The notes: generated by a model not told the origin, from the letters alone. Shown: positions 1-5,416, numbered from the stretch's first letter. The stretch is DNA of 5,576 nt from Halococcaceae archaeon (GCA_007128515.1 SKXI01000089.1:1-5576); one strand, 5' to 3'. Numbers and translations: made by a program.

Positions 1-34
1 CTCTCCCGGCCACGCTCGCCGTCTCCCGTACCGA

Positions 35-250
35 TCACTCGGTCGGACGGGAGGTGTTCGCCTGCTCCTCGCCGGACCAGGCGGATTCGGCCTCCGACGA
101 GATCACCTCGTAATCGGAGTCCTCACAGGAACACGCCGCCTCGCCGCTGATCGAGTGGACGGAGCCGTCGGACCAGACCCGGACCGGGACGATCGCGCCA
201 CAGCCCGTACAGCGTGCGACCGCTTTCACTTTCTCGTCGTCCTCGACCAT
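35..250 (-). CDS. Small zinc-ribbon-like protein, 71 aa, function unknown
   Basis: The protein is 71 residues long and starts at the ATG at 250-248. A longer reading frame runs upstream, but it would pass through the tRNA-Asn gene, so this start is chosen. A likely promoter also lies at the spacing expected for a leaderless transcript from this ATG. Seen in the sequence: a C-x2-C pair (C14, C17, context RCTGCG) and a C-x-C pair (C40, C42, context ACSCED), separated by a stretch that looks like beta strands (IVPVRVW, then a turn at SDGS). This suggests one zinc-binding beta-ribbon, although the C-x-C spacing of the second pair is not the classical C-x2-C knuckle. The tail from about residue 43 is acidic and probably disordered. 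There is no signal peptide or membrane segment. Haloarchaeal genomes carry many such mini zinc fingers, mostly of unknown role. I do not recognise this family, and nothing nearby assigns a function. Confidence 0.8.
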   Translation of the reverse strand: MVEDDEKVKAVARCTGCGAIVPVRVWSDGSVHSISGEAACSCEDSDYEVISSEAESAWSGEEQANTSRPTE

Positions 251-274
251 TTTCGATAACCTTCGGACGCAGGG

Positions 275-284
275 GGTATTTGTG
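275..284 (-). promoter_or_regulatory. Probable TATA-box (box A) for the small zinc-ribbon gene
   Basis: On the minus strand the A/T-rich core ACAAATA, followed by a C-run, lies about 27-33 bases before the ATG at 250. It stands out from GC-rich surroundings. Haloarchaeal genes are often leaderless, with box A near -27, so this spacing also supports the short start. The call is by inspection only. Confidence 0.45.
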
Positions 285-400
285 TATCGGATCGAGTCGG
301 GAACCGAACCCCTCCCCGCCGTCGATGGAAGCACGCTACCGAGGGAGTCCCCGGCGGCTCGAACCACGCTCGGAGCCTGGGCTCCTCGTGAATAGTTCCG

Positions 401-404
401 AAAA
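401..404 (-). terminator. Short T-run directly after tRNA-Asn
   Basis: Four T residues follow the discriminator base on the minus strand. Archaeal RNA polymerase commonly terminates at T-runs. This one is short, so read-through toward the zinc-ribbon gene is possible. Confidence 0.4.
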
Positions 405-477
405 CGCCGCCACCAGGACTCGAACCTGGGACAACCTGGGTAACAACCAGGTGCTCTACCAACTGAGCTATGGCGGC
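405..477 (-). tRNA. tRNA-Asn (anticodon GTT)
   Basis: The 73-nt gene folds into a complete cloverleaf. The 7-bp acceptor stem is GCCGCCA with TGGCGGC. The D stem is GCTC with GAGC around the loop AGTTGGTA, the anticodon stem is CCTGG with CCAGG, the variable loop is TTGTC, and the T stem is CCAGG with CCTGG around TTCGAGT. The anticodon loop TTGTTAC puts GTT at tRNA positions 34-36 (window 442-444), which reads Asn codons AAC and AAU. Position 15 is G and 48 is C (Levitt pair), and the discriminator base is G. There is no intron. CCA is not encoded: the discriminator is followed directly by TTTT, a likely archaeal termination signal. The mature 3' end therefore needs the CCA-adding enzyme, whose gene lies divergently 90 bp away. 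Confidence 0.97.
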
Positions 478-499
478 TCACTCTCCCCTACCTGACTCG

Positions 500-508
500 A
501 TTTGAAAG
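500..508 (-). promoter_or_regulatory. Probable box A for tRNA-Asn
   Basis: On the minus strand TTTCAAAT lies about 23-30 bases before the mature tRNA 5' end, preceded by a purine-rich segment that could act as a BRE. It is the only A/T-rich patch at the right distance. It overlaps the left arm of the palindrome at 504-515. Confidence 0.4.
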
Positions 509-515
509 CGCTTTC
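504..515. promoter_or_regulatory. Perfect 12-bp palindrome GAAAGCGCTTTC in the tRNA-Asn/cca divergent spacer
   Basis: Both strands read GAAAGCGCTTTC, and on the right the sequence continues with another GCTTTC. The site lies in the 90-bp region between two divergent genes and abuts the presumed tRNA box A. A palindrome here could bind a dimeric regulator or mark back-to-back promoter elements. No regulator is known to me for it, and chance cannot be excluded. Confidence 0.3.
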
Positions 516-567
516 GCTTTCCCCCTCCCATCGACACGCTTTCGCCCGCCCGGAAAAAAGGCCAGGC

Positions 568-1926
568 ATGACCGAGGACAGGGCCCTCTCCGAGGTGGTC
601 GAAACCGTCCGCGAACGGGTCACGCCGGACGACGACGAACGCCGGGCGCTCTCTCGCATCGCCGACGACCTCGTCTCGCGGGCCGAGGAGGCGACCACCG
701 ACCTCCCCGTCGAGGCCGACGTCCTCCGCGCCGGTTCGACCGCCCGGGATACCTGGCTCGCCGGCGACCGCGACATCGACGTCTTCGTCCGGTTTCCCCC
801 CGACCTCGATCGGGCGGACCTCGAACGCTACGGCCTCGCGGTCGGGCACGAGGTACTCCCCGACGGCCGGGAGGAGTTCGCCGAACACCCCTACGTCGTC
901 GGCGAGGTGGAGGGCTTCGACGTGGATCTCGTGCCGTGCTACCGCCTCGAATCGGCGACCGAGATCCGGTCCGCCGTGGACAGAACGCCGTTTCACACCC
1001 GCTACGTCGAGAACGCGCTCACCCCCGCCCTCGCCGGTGAGGTTCGCGTGCTGAAGGCGTTCCTCTCCGCGCACGGCCTTTACGGCAGCGACCTCCGCAC
1101 CGAGGGCTTTTCGGGCTATCTCACCGAACTGCTCGTCATCGAGTACGGCGGGTTCGAAGGGGTCTGTACCGCCGCCGCCGACTGGCACCCCCCCGTGGAA
1201 CTCGACCCGGAGGACCACGGCGAGGCGAGCTTCGACGACCCGCTCGTCGTGATCGACCCCACCGACCCGGAGCGCAACGTCGCGGCGGTGCTCTCGGAGA
1301 CGAACGTCGCCCGGTTCCAGCACCACGCCCGCGCGCTGCTCGCCGACCCCACCGTCGAGCGTTTCGAGCCCGAGGAGCCGGCGCCGCTCTCCGGGGACGA
1401 GATCCGCGCGCTCGTCGAACGGCGGGGGACGACCCCGGTCGGAGTCCGGTTCGACGTCCCCGAAATCGTCGACGACCAGCTCTACCCACAGCTCCGACGG
1501 ACGCTCGCCGGACTCACCGAACGCCTCGCCCGTCACGGGTTCGAACCGCTCCGGGCCGAGGCGGTTGCCGAGGACTCCGCGCTCTTGCTGGTCGAGTGTG
1601 CCGTCGCCTCGCTCCCCCGGATCGAACGCCACCTCGGGCCGCCGGTCCACGTCCGTACGCACGCCGAGGCGTTCACCGACGCCTACGCCGAGGACGGGGG
1701 GAGCTTCGGACCGTTCGTCGACGGCGAGCGGTACGTCGTCGAGCGTCCGCGGGAGTTCACCGCTCCCGCGGAGCTGGTGGAGGTGACGCTGTTCGACGGC
1801 CCGCTGGGACCCGACGTCGAACGGGCACTGGAGGGGGGCTACGACCTGCTCGTCGGCGAGGAGGTCGCGTCGCTCGCCGGGGAGTTCGGGTCAGATCTGG
1901 CCCGGTACTACGACCCGAGGCCGTGA
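568..1926 (+). CDS. cca: Archaeal (class I) CCA-adding enzyme, tRNA nucleotidyltransferase
   Basis: The protein has 452 aa, the usual length for archaeal CCA enzymes. It adds C, C and A to tRNA 3' ends from CTP and ATP without a nucleic acid template. Seen: the nucleotidyltransferase-fold signature with GS at 56-57, in the context GSTARDTWL, and carboxylates D69 and D71 in RDIDVFV. The third catalytic Asp is D120 in VDLVPCY. Next comes the segment KAFLSAHGLYGSDLRTEGFS (163-182) and YLTELL, strongly conserved in archaeal CCA enzymes. The remainder, from about 225 to 452, matches the tRNA-contacting central and tail domains. The ATG at 568 is chosen. A TTG at 502 would add 22 residues unlike the family and would run through the spacer palindrome. 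The gene is divergent from tRNA-Asn, which lacks encoded CCA. Its 3' end overlaps the convergent deacetylase gene by 19 bp. No clear box A was found at leaderless spacing. Confidence 0.96.
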   Translation: MTEDRALSEVVETVRERVTPDDDERRALSRIADDLVSRAEEATTDLPVEADVLRAGSTARDTWLAGDRDIDVFVRFPPDLDRADLERYGLAVGHEVLPDGREEFAEHPYVVGEVEGFDVDLVPCYRLESATEIRSAVDRTPFHTRYVENALTPALAGEVRVLKAFLSAHGLYGSDLRTEGFSGYLTELLVIEYGGFEGVCTAAADWHPPVELDPEDHGEASFDDPLVVIDPTDPERNVAAVLSETNVARFQHHARALLADPTVERFEPEEPAPLSGDEIRALVERRGTTPVGVRFDVPEIVDDQLYPQLRRTLAGLTERLARHGFEPLRAEAVAEDSALLLVECAVASLPRIERHLGPPVHVRTHAEAFTDAYAEDGGSFGPFVDGERYVVERPREFTAPAELVEVTLFDGPLGPDVERALEGGYDLLVGEEVASLAGEFGSDLARYYDPRP

Positions 1927-2918
1927 CGCTCTCTGAGTTCGTCGACGAGATCGCGGGTGGCGTCGGTGGGCTCGCCGTCGGGTTCGAGCGGTTCGTGGCC
2001 GTCGAACACCTCGTGGACCATCGCGACGCCATCCGAGAGCGTGTCGAGGCCGTAGCCCCCTTCGAGGACGAACGCGAGTGGGATGTCGGTCTCCTCGGAG
2101 AACTCCCGGAGTGCGAGCGTGAACGAGCCGTAGCCGTCGGTCGAGACGCGCATCCGCGAGATCGGGTCGTGACGGTGGGCGTCGAAGCCCGCGCTCACGA
2201 TCAGTAGGTCGGGGTCGAACCGGGCGAGCGCGGGGACGATCAGTCGGTCGAGCGCGTGGCGGTAGTCGGCGTCGTCCGCGCCGGCGACGAGCGGGGCGTT
2301 GAGGGTCGTTCCCTCACCCGGCCCCTCGCCGGTCTCGTCGCCCTCCCCGGTCCCCGGGTAGAGCCCCTGCTCGTGGATCGAGAGGTAGAGGACGTCGCCG
2401 CGGTCTTCGAATATCTCCTGGGTACCGTTGCCGTGGTGGACGTCCCAGTCGAAGATCGCGACGCTCTCGGTCGTTCCGGCGTCGAGGGTGGCCTGTGCGG
2501 CGACCGCCGCGTTGTTGAAGAAACAGAAGCCCATCGCGTCGTCCGAGACCGCGTGGTGGCCGGGCGGACGGCCGAGGGAGAACGGCGTTTCGCGTCCGTC
2601 GTCGCCCGAAAGGGCCGCCTCGGCCGCCCACTGGGCGAGGCCCGCGCTCGCGAGCGCGGCGTCCCAGGTCGCCTCGACCGCGACGGTGTCCGGGTCCCAG
2701 TTCCCCCCACCCTCCGCACAGAACTCCCGGACCTCCTCGACGTACTCCGGGTCGTGAACCGCCTCCACCGCCTCGACGCTCGCCGGCTCCGCGTCGACGT
2801 ACTCGACGCCGTACTTCTTGGCGAGGCCGCGTCTGATCGCTCTGAGCCTGTCGGCCGTCTCCGGGTGACGGGTGCCGGTGTCGTGGTCGAGACAGGTCTC
2901 GGTGTAGCCGAATCGCAT
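1908..2918 (-). CDS. hdaI: Histone deacetylase family protein (HdaI/AcuC-like lysine deacetylase)
   Basis: This 336-aa zinc hydrolase of the arginase/deacetylase fold removes acetyl groups from lysine side chains. Family relatives also act on acetylpolyamines or other acyl amides. All active-site parts are visible: HPETADRL (18-25); RPPGHH with the catalytic His pair H121-H122; GFCFFNN (130-136); DWDVHHGNGT (157-166), where D159 and H161 are predicted zinc ligands; GFDAHRHDP (244-252) with D246 as third zinc ligand; and EGGY (286-289) with Y289 as transition-state Tyr. It should therefore be active. The motif style is closer to class II and bacterial/archaeal deacetylases than to class I. The protein is cytoplasmic, with no signal peptide. 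The ATG at 2918 lies 3 bp after the histone stop, so the two genes are probably co-transcribed and translated in tandem. The Haloferax homologue HdaI has been reported as essential. The true substrate here is unknown: the histone is suggested by position, but other acetylated proteins are equally possible. Confidence 0.95.
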   Translation of the reverse strand: MRFGYTETCLDHDTGTRHPETADRLRAIRRGLAKKYGVEYVDAEPASVEAVEAVHDPEYVEEVREFCAEGGGNWDPDTVAVEATWDAALASAGLAQWAAEAALSGDDGRETPFSLGRPPGHHAVSDDAMGFCFFNNAAVAAQATLDAGTTESVAIFDWDVHHGNGTQEIFEDRGDVLYLSIHEQGLYPGTGEGDETGEGPGEGTTLNAPLVAGADDADYRHALDRLIVPALARFDPDLLIVSAGFDAHRHDPISRMRVSTDGYGSFTLALREFSEETDIPLAFVLEGGYGLDTLSDGVAMVHEVFDGHEPLEPDGEPTDATRDLVDELRERHGLGS

Positions 2919-2921
2919 GGA

Positions 2922-3353
2922 TCAGCCGACCAGTTCGAGGTAGGTCTCGACGTCCTCTGCTTTCACCGTCCGCCTGCCCGCGTGGTGAGCGAGCGTCGTC
3001 GCTCCCACCGCTACCTCGTCGGCGTACCCCTCGAGGATCTCCGCGAGCGCGATCCGGGCGTCCATCCCGACGCGGTAGCTGTCGTCGATCTCGATGCGGG
3101 CGATCCGGTCGACCGGTGCGATCGGCAGCTCGAGCGCGTCTGGCTCCGGAGGCTCTTCCACCCCGAAGTCCTCCGGCATCAGCGTCTTCCTGCCGTCGGC
3201 GGTCGCCCGTTCGGCGGCGTCGATCGCGAGGGTCGCACCGTGGTTCTGTATCCGTTCGGCGAGCTCCTCCGCAGCGTCGGCACTGATCCGTAACCCGTCG
3301 GCGTTCCGTCTGATGATCGCGTCGACCGGCGCGAACGGTAGCTCAACGCCCAT
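2922..3353 (-). CDS. hstA: Haloarchaeal doublet histone (two fused histone folds)
   Basis: The protein has 143 aa and consists of two histone folds in tandem, residues about 4-64 and 75-142, joined by an acidic, proline-containing linker (EEPPEPDA, 66-73). The fold starts match each other (ELPFAPV at 4 and ELPIAPV at 75), as do the L2 loop and following helix (GRKTLMPED at 54, GRRTVKAED at 126). Single-fold archaeal histones dimerise, so the fused doublet makes an intramolecular pseudo-dimer, as in haloarchaeal HpyA and HstA. I count 30 Asp/Glu against 12 Arg and 2 Lys, so it is highly acidic for a DNA-binding protein, in line with a high-salt cytoplasm. The only lysines are K56 and K131. Haloarchaeal histones have been reported to act more like specific regulators than bulk packaging proteins. 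The start is the ATG at 3353, with a box A at leaderless spacing. It is the first gene of the pair with hdaI. The symbol follows the Haloferax name; hpyA is used in Halobacterium. Confidence 0.95.
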   Translation of the reverse strand: MGVELPFAPVDAIIRRNADGLRISADAAEELAERIQNHGATLAIDAAERATADGRKTLMPEDFGVEEPPEPDALELPIAPVDRIARIEIDDSYRVGMDARIALAEILEGYADEVAVGATTLAHHAGRRTVKAEDVETYLELVG

Positions 3354-3376
3354 GACAGTTTCGTACCGGTGGAGTG

Positions 3377-3382
3377 CTTAAG
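3377..3382 (-). promoter_or_regulatory. Probable box A for the histone-hdaI operon
   Basis: The A/T patch CTTAAG lies 24-29 bases before the histone ATG, the position expected for a leaderless haloarchaeal transcript. A second A/T patch, GATAAA (3385-3390), overlaps the stop codon of rpa2. With only 39 bp between the genes, the histone may use both its own promoter and read-through from rpa2. Confidence 0.5.
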
Positions 3383-3392
3383 GGTTTATCCA

Positions 3393-4889
3393 TCAGAACA
3401 CCTCCTCGGCGTCGAGACGTCCCTCCCGCAGCGTGCCGCGGGCGGTGACCTCCTCGCCGAGGCTGAGATCGGCGTCCGTCACGACGCGCATCGTCTCCTC
3501 GCCGTCGTCGAGTATCGTCGGATCGCCCGGCTGGACGACGACGCCGGTGAACTCGACGACCGCTCCCTCCTCGTGACCGTCTCCTCGGCCCGTCCCGTCC
3601 GGATCGTCCGTCACGGACCGCTCCGGTTCGGCCGTTCCGCCCGGCTCACGCTCCGTCTCGACTCCCTCCGCGCTCCCGCTTTCGCCCGCACTCTCGCCGT
3701 CACCCGCGCTCCCGCCTTCGCCCGCGCTCTCCCCGAACGACGAGAGGCTCGCCGAGCCGTCGGAGGCGGCGGGCGTGGGGCCGGCGGCGTCCACGACCGT
3801 CACCGTCGACCGCCATCCTGCCGAGGCCTCGAGGTCCTCCTGCCAGCCGTCCCTGATCTCCACGTCGGTGAAGTACGCGGTGTCGCCCGGCCCGAGGTCG
3901 ACGTCGGCCTTCTCGCCCCAGAGCGCGACCCGGATGTCGCCGGTCTCGTCCTGCACGCGGACGTTCCTGACCTGTCCCTCCGAGCCGTCGTCGCGGTCGA
4001 ACGTTCGCACGGGGTCGGCCGAGCGGATCACCCCGCCGATGTCCACGACCTGCTCGAGTTCGAGCGCCTCGATCGGCGTCGTCTGTGGGACGTACTCGAT
4101 GTCGGCCTCGATCGTCTCCACCGCACCCCGGTTCCCGACGTGGAGTTCGAGGCTGCCGTCTCGCTCCCTGACGTAGCCGTCGACGACCTCGACGCTCTCG
4201 CCGACCGACACCGCCTCGGTATCCTCGGTCCGTTCGTCCCAGAGCGTCACTCTGACTCGCCCGGTCTCGTCGCCGATCGTGAGGTTCGCGACCCTCCCTT
4301 CCGACCCGTCGTCGCGGTCGAACGTACGGATCGAGCCGACGTCGAGCACCCGTCCCTCGACGTTCACGTCCGACTGGCCGAGCGCGAGGTCCTCGATGCG
4401 CACCTCGTCGGTGAGCGGGACCTCGATCTCGGTGTCCTCGTCGACCTGCGCCTCGTAGACGCTCACCTCGATGCCGTTCAGTCCCTCCTTCGGGCGACCC
4501 TTCACGCGGAGGACGGTCCCTTCCTCGAAGCCCTCCTCGGCCACGGCGGCGGCCTGGTCGTCCCAGAAGGCGAGACGCACGGTCCCGGTCTCGTCGGCCG
4601 CCTCGACGTTCACGACCCTCCCCGGCTCGTCCTCGCCCTCGCGCTCGAAGGTGCGGAGCTCGCCGACCGACCTGACCTTCGCGAGGAACTTCACCTCCTC
4701 CATCCCCGGCTCGATGTCGGCGACGCCCGAAACCTCGTCGTCCGAGAGTTCGTGGGCGACGAGCATCGCGGCGGTCTCGTCGTCCGCGAGCCCTCCCATC
4801 TGTTCGACCTTCGCCTCGACCGCCGCCCTGAACTCCGAGAGCGGGACGTCGGTGTCGAGGTCGTCGTAGACGTCCTCTATCGCCCCCAT
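3393..4889 (-). CDS. rpa2: RPA-type single-stranded DNA-binding protein with multiple OB folds (Rpa2/RpaC)
   Basis: This 498-aa protein should coat and protect single-stranded DNA in replication and repair. Residues 1-50 form the conserved haloarchaeal N-terminal domain (VYDDLDTDV, EQMGGLADDETAAML, AHELSD). Three OB folds follow at about 64-150, 174-262 and 281-368. Each shows the same pattern: RTF plus acidic stretch, then DETG, then an aliphatic strand ending in FWD, LWD or LWG (RTF at 79, 188 and 295). Residues 370-442 are a Gly/Ser/Glu-rich linker. Residues 443-498 look like a short fourth OB fold (VEFTGVVVQP to LDAEEVF). The protein has no cysteine, so it carries no zinc finger, unlike some archaeal RPAs. 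The start is the ATG at 4889; no other ATG lies nearby in frame, and the conserved N-terminal domain begins there. The histone starts 39 bp downstream and uspA ends 44 bp upstream. The Haloferax homologue (called Rpa2 or RpaC) has been reported as essential. Confidence 0.93.
   Translation of the reverse strand: MGAIEDVYDDLDTDVPLSEFRAAVEAKVEQMGGLADDETAAMLVAHELSDDEVSGVADIEPGMEEVKFLAKVRSVGELRTFEREGEDEPGRVVNVEAADETGTVRLAFWDDQAAAVAEEGFEEGTVLRVKGRPKEGLNGIEVSVYEAQVDEDTEIEVPLTDEVRIEDLALGQSDVNVEGRVLDVGSIRTFDRDDGSEGRVANLTIGDETGRVRVTLWDERTEDTEAVSVGESVEVVDGYVRERDGSLELHVGNRGAVETIEADIEYVPQTTPIEALELEQVVDIGGVIRSADPVRTFDRDDGSEGQVRNVRVQDETGDIRVALWGEKADVDLGPGDTAYFTDVEIRDGWQEDLEASAGWRSTVTVVDAAGPTPAASDGSASLSSFGESAGEGGSAGDGESAGESGSAEGVETEREPGGTAEPERSVTDDPDGTGRGDGHEEGAVVEFTGVVVQPGDPTILDDGEETMRVVTDADLSLGEEVTARGTLREGRLDAEEVF
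3660..3735 (-). repeat. Low-complexity Gly/Ser/Glu linker repeat inside rpa2
   Basis: The segment encodes residues about 386-410 of Rpa2, a string of near-identical short units (GESAGEGGSAGDGESAGESG). At DNA level these are imperfect repeats built on gctttcgcccgc- and ctcccg-like units. Such a stretch can gain or lose units by slippage, so linker length may vary between strains. It is a flexible spacer between OB fold 3 and the C-terminal domain. Confidence 0.7.
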
Positions 4890-4915
4890 TGCTACGCCAT
4901 GCGACGGCCGGACCG

Positions 4916-4924
4916 CGCATAACG
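4916..4924 (-). promoter_or_regulatory. Possible box A for rpa2
   Basis: CGTTATGCG on the minus strand, with core GTTATG 29-34 bases before the ATG at 4889, is the only A/T-containing patch in the 44-bp gap after uspA. The spacing is slightly long for a leaderless gene and the match is weak. Confidence 0.3.
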
Positions 4925-4933
4925 CTGTCGTCT

Positions 4934-5344
4934 CTACCGGGCGACCGTCACCGGCACCGGCGAGCGCCGGACGACCCCCTCCGCGACGCTCCCGAGCAAC
5001 ACCCGGGAGACGCCGGTCCGGCCGTGGCTCCCGACGAAGACGTGATCGACGTCCTCCTCCTCGGTGTAGTTCACGATCGTCCGGGCTGGCGTCCCGTAGA
5101 CCGACTCGGTCTCGACCGTCACGCCGTACTCGCTCGCGGTCGCGTTCACCTCGGCGAACAGCTCTCCGGTCTCCTCCGCCGCGGCCGCCTCGCGCTGGTC
5201 CTCGGAGAGCCACATCGCCGGCTCACCGTGGATCGGCTCCAGGACGTGGAGCGCGGTGATCCTGGCGTCGGGATAGGTCTCACAGGCGAGTGCGAGCGCG
5301 GCCCACGAGGGGTCGGAGTCGTCGACCGGGACGAGGACGTGCAT
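4934..5344 (-). CDS. Universal stress protein (UspA family)
   Basis: This 136-aa single-domain protein has the usual UspA length. The N-terminal strand HVLVPVDDSDPSWAAL (2-17) contains the conserved VPVD(D)S start. The C-terminal nucleotide-binding signature G-x2-G-x9-G-(S/T) is intact: G105, G108, G118 and S119, in VGSHGRTG through LLGS. It ends with PVPVTVAR, the typical last strand. It is therefore predicted to be an ATP-binding, dimeric cytoplasmic protein, but the specific role of haloarchaeal Usp proteins is generally unknown. The ATG at 5344 is preferred over an upstream TTG at 5371, which would place nine non-conserved residues before the first beta strand and remove the box A. It lies 44 bp upstream of rpa2 on the same strand, so co-transcription is possible. 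It is divergent from the YihY-family gene. Confidence 0.94.
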   Translation of the reverse strand: MHVLVPVDDSDPSWAALALACETYPDARITALHVLEPIHGEPAMWLSEDQREAAAAEETGELFAEVNATASEYGVTVETESVYGTPARTIVNYTEEEDVDHVFVGSHGRTGVSRVLLGSVAEGVVRRSPVPVTVAR

Positions 5345-5367
5345 GGGCCGAGTACGGTGCTGGGCCG

Positions 5368-5373
5368 ACAAAA
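5368..5373 (-). promoter_or_regulatory. Probable box A for uspA
   Basis: TTTTGT on the minus strand lies 24-29 bases before the ATG at 5344, the right place for a leaderless haloarchaeal transcript. It sits in an otherwise GC-rich spacer. Confidence 0.38.
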
Positions 5374-5416
5374 GGGTACGCCGGGCTGCTTCGTCGGCGG
5401 CCGCTGCAGCGCCAAG

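Noticed and set aside
340..385. tRNA-like fragment (GGTTCGAGCC on the minus strand) and inverted repeat GGAGCC-TG-GGCTCC next to tRNA-Asn
   Set aside because: The flanking bases do not form a 5-bp T stem and no other tRNA arms can be found. The inverted repeat has a 2-nt loop, too tight for a convincing hairpin, and no T-run follows.
35..481. 148-aa version of the zinc-ribbon protein starting upstream
   Set aside because: The extra 77 residues would be translated from the tRNA-Asn gene and the spacer. The ATG at 250 has its own box A.
478..1662. 394-codon open frame on the minus strand across cca
   Set aside because: It lies antisense to a gene with clear catalytic motifs. Its composition (rich in Arg, Gly, Val, Asp without recognisable motifs) is what the opposite strand of GC-rich haloarchaeal coding DNA gives.
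2256..3293. 345-codon open frame on the plus strand across hdaI and the histone gene
   Set aside because: It spans two real genes in antisense and shows no family motifs.
3660..3735. Short tandem units resembling a repeat array
   Set aside because: They are coding, keep the rpa2 frame as a Gly/Ser/Glu linker and are imperfect, with no spacer structure. This is not CRISPR or a mobile element.
3369..4922. 517-codon open frame on the plus strand across rpa2
   Set aside because: It is antisense to a gene with four visible domains, has no recognisable fold, and its length is explained by high GC and few stop codons.
4934..5371. Longer uspA start at a TTG
   Set aside because: It adds nine residues not typical of the family and would consume the likely promoter. 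The ATG at 5344 gives a standard UspA N-terminus.
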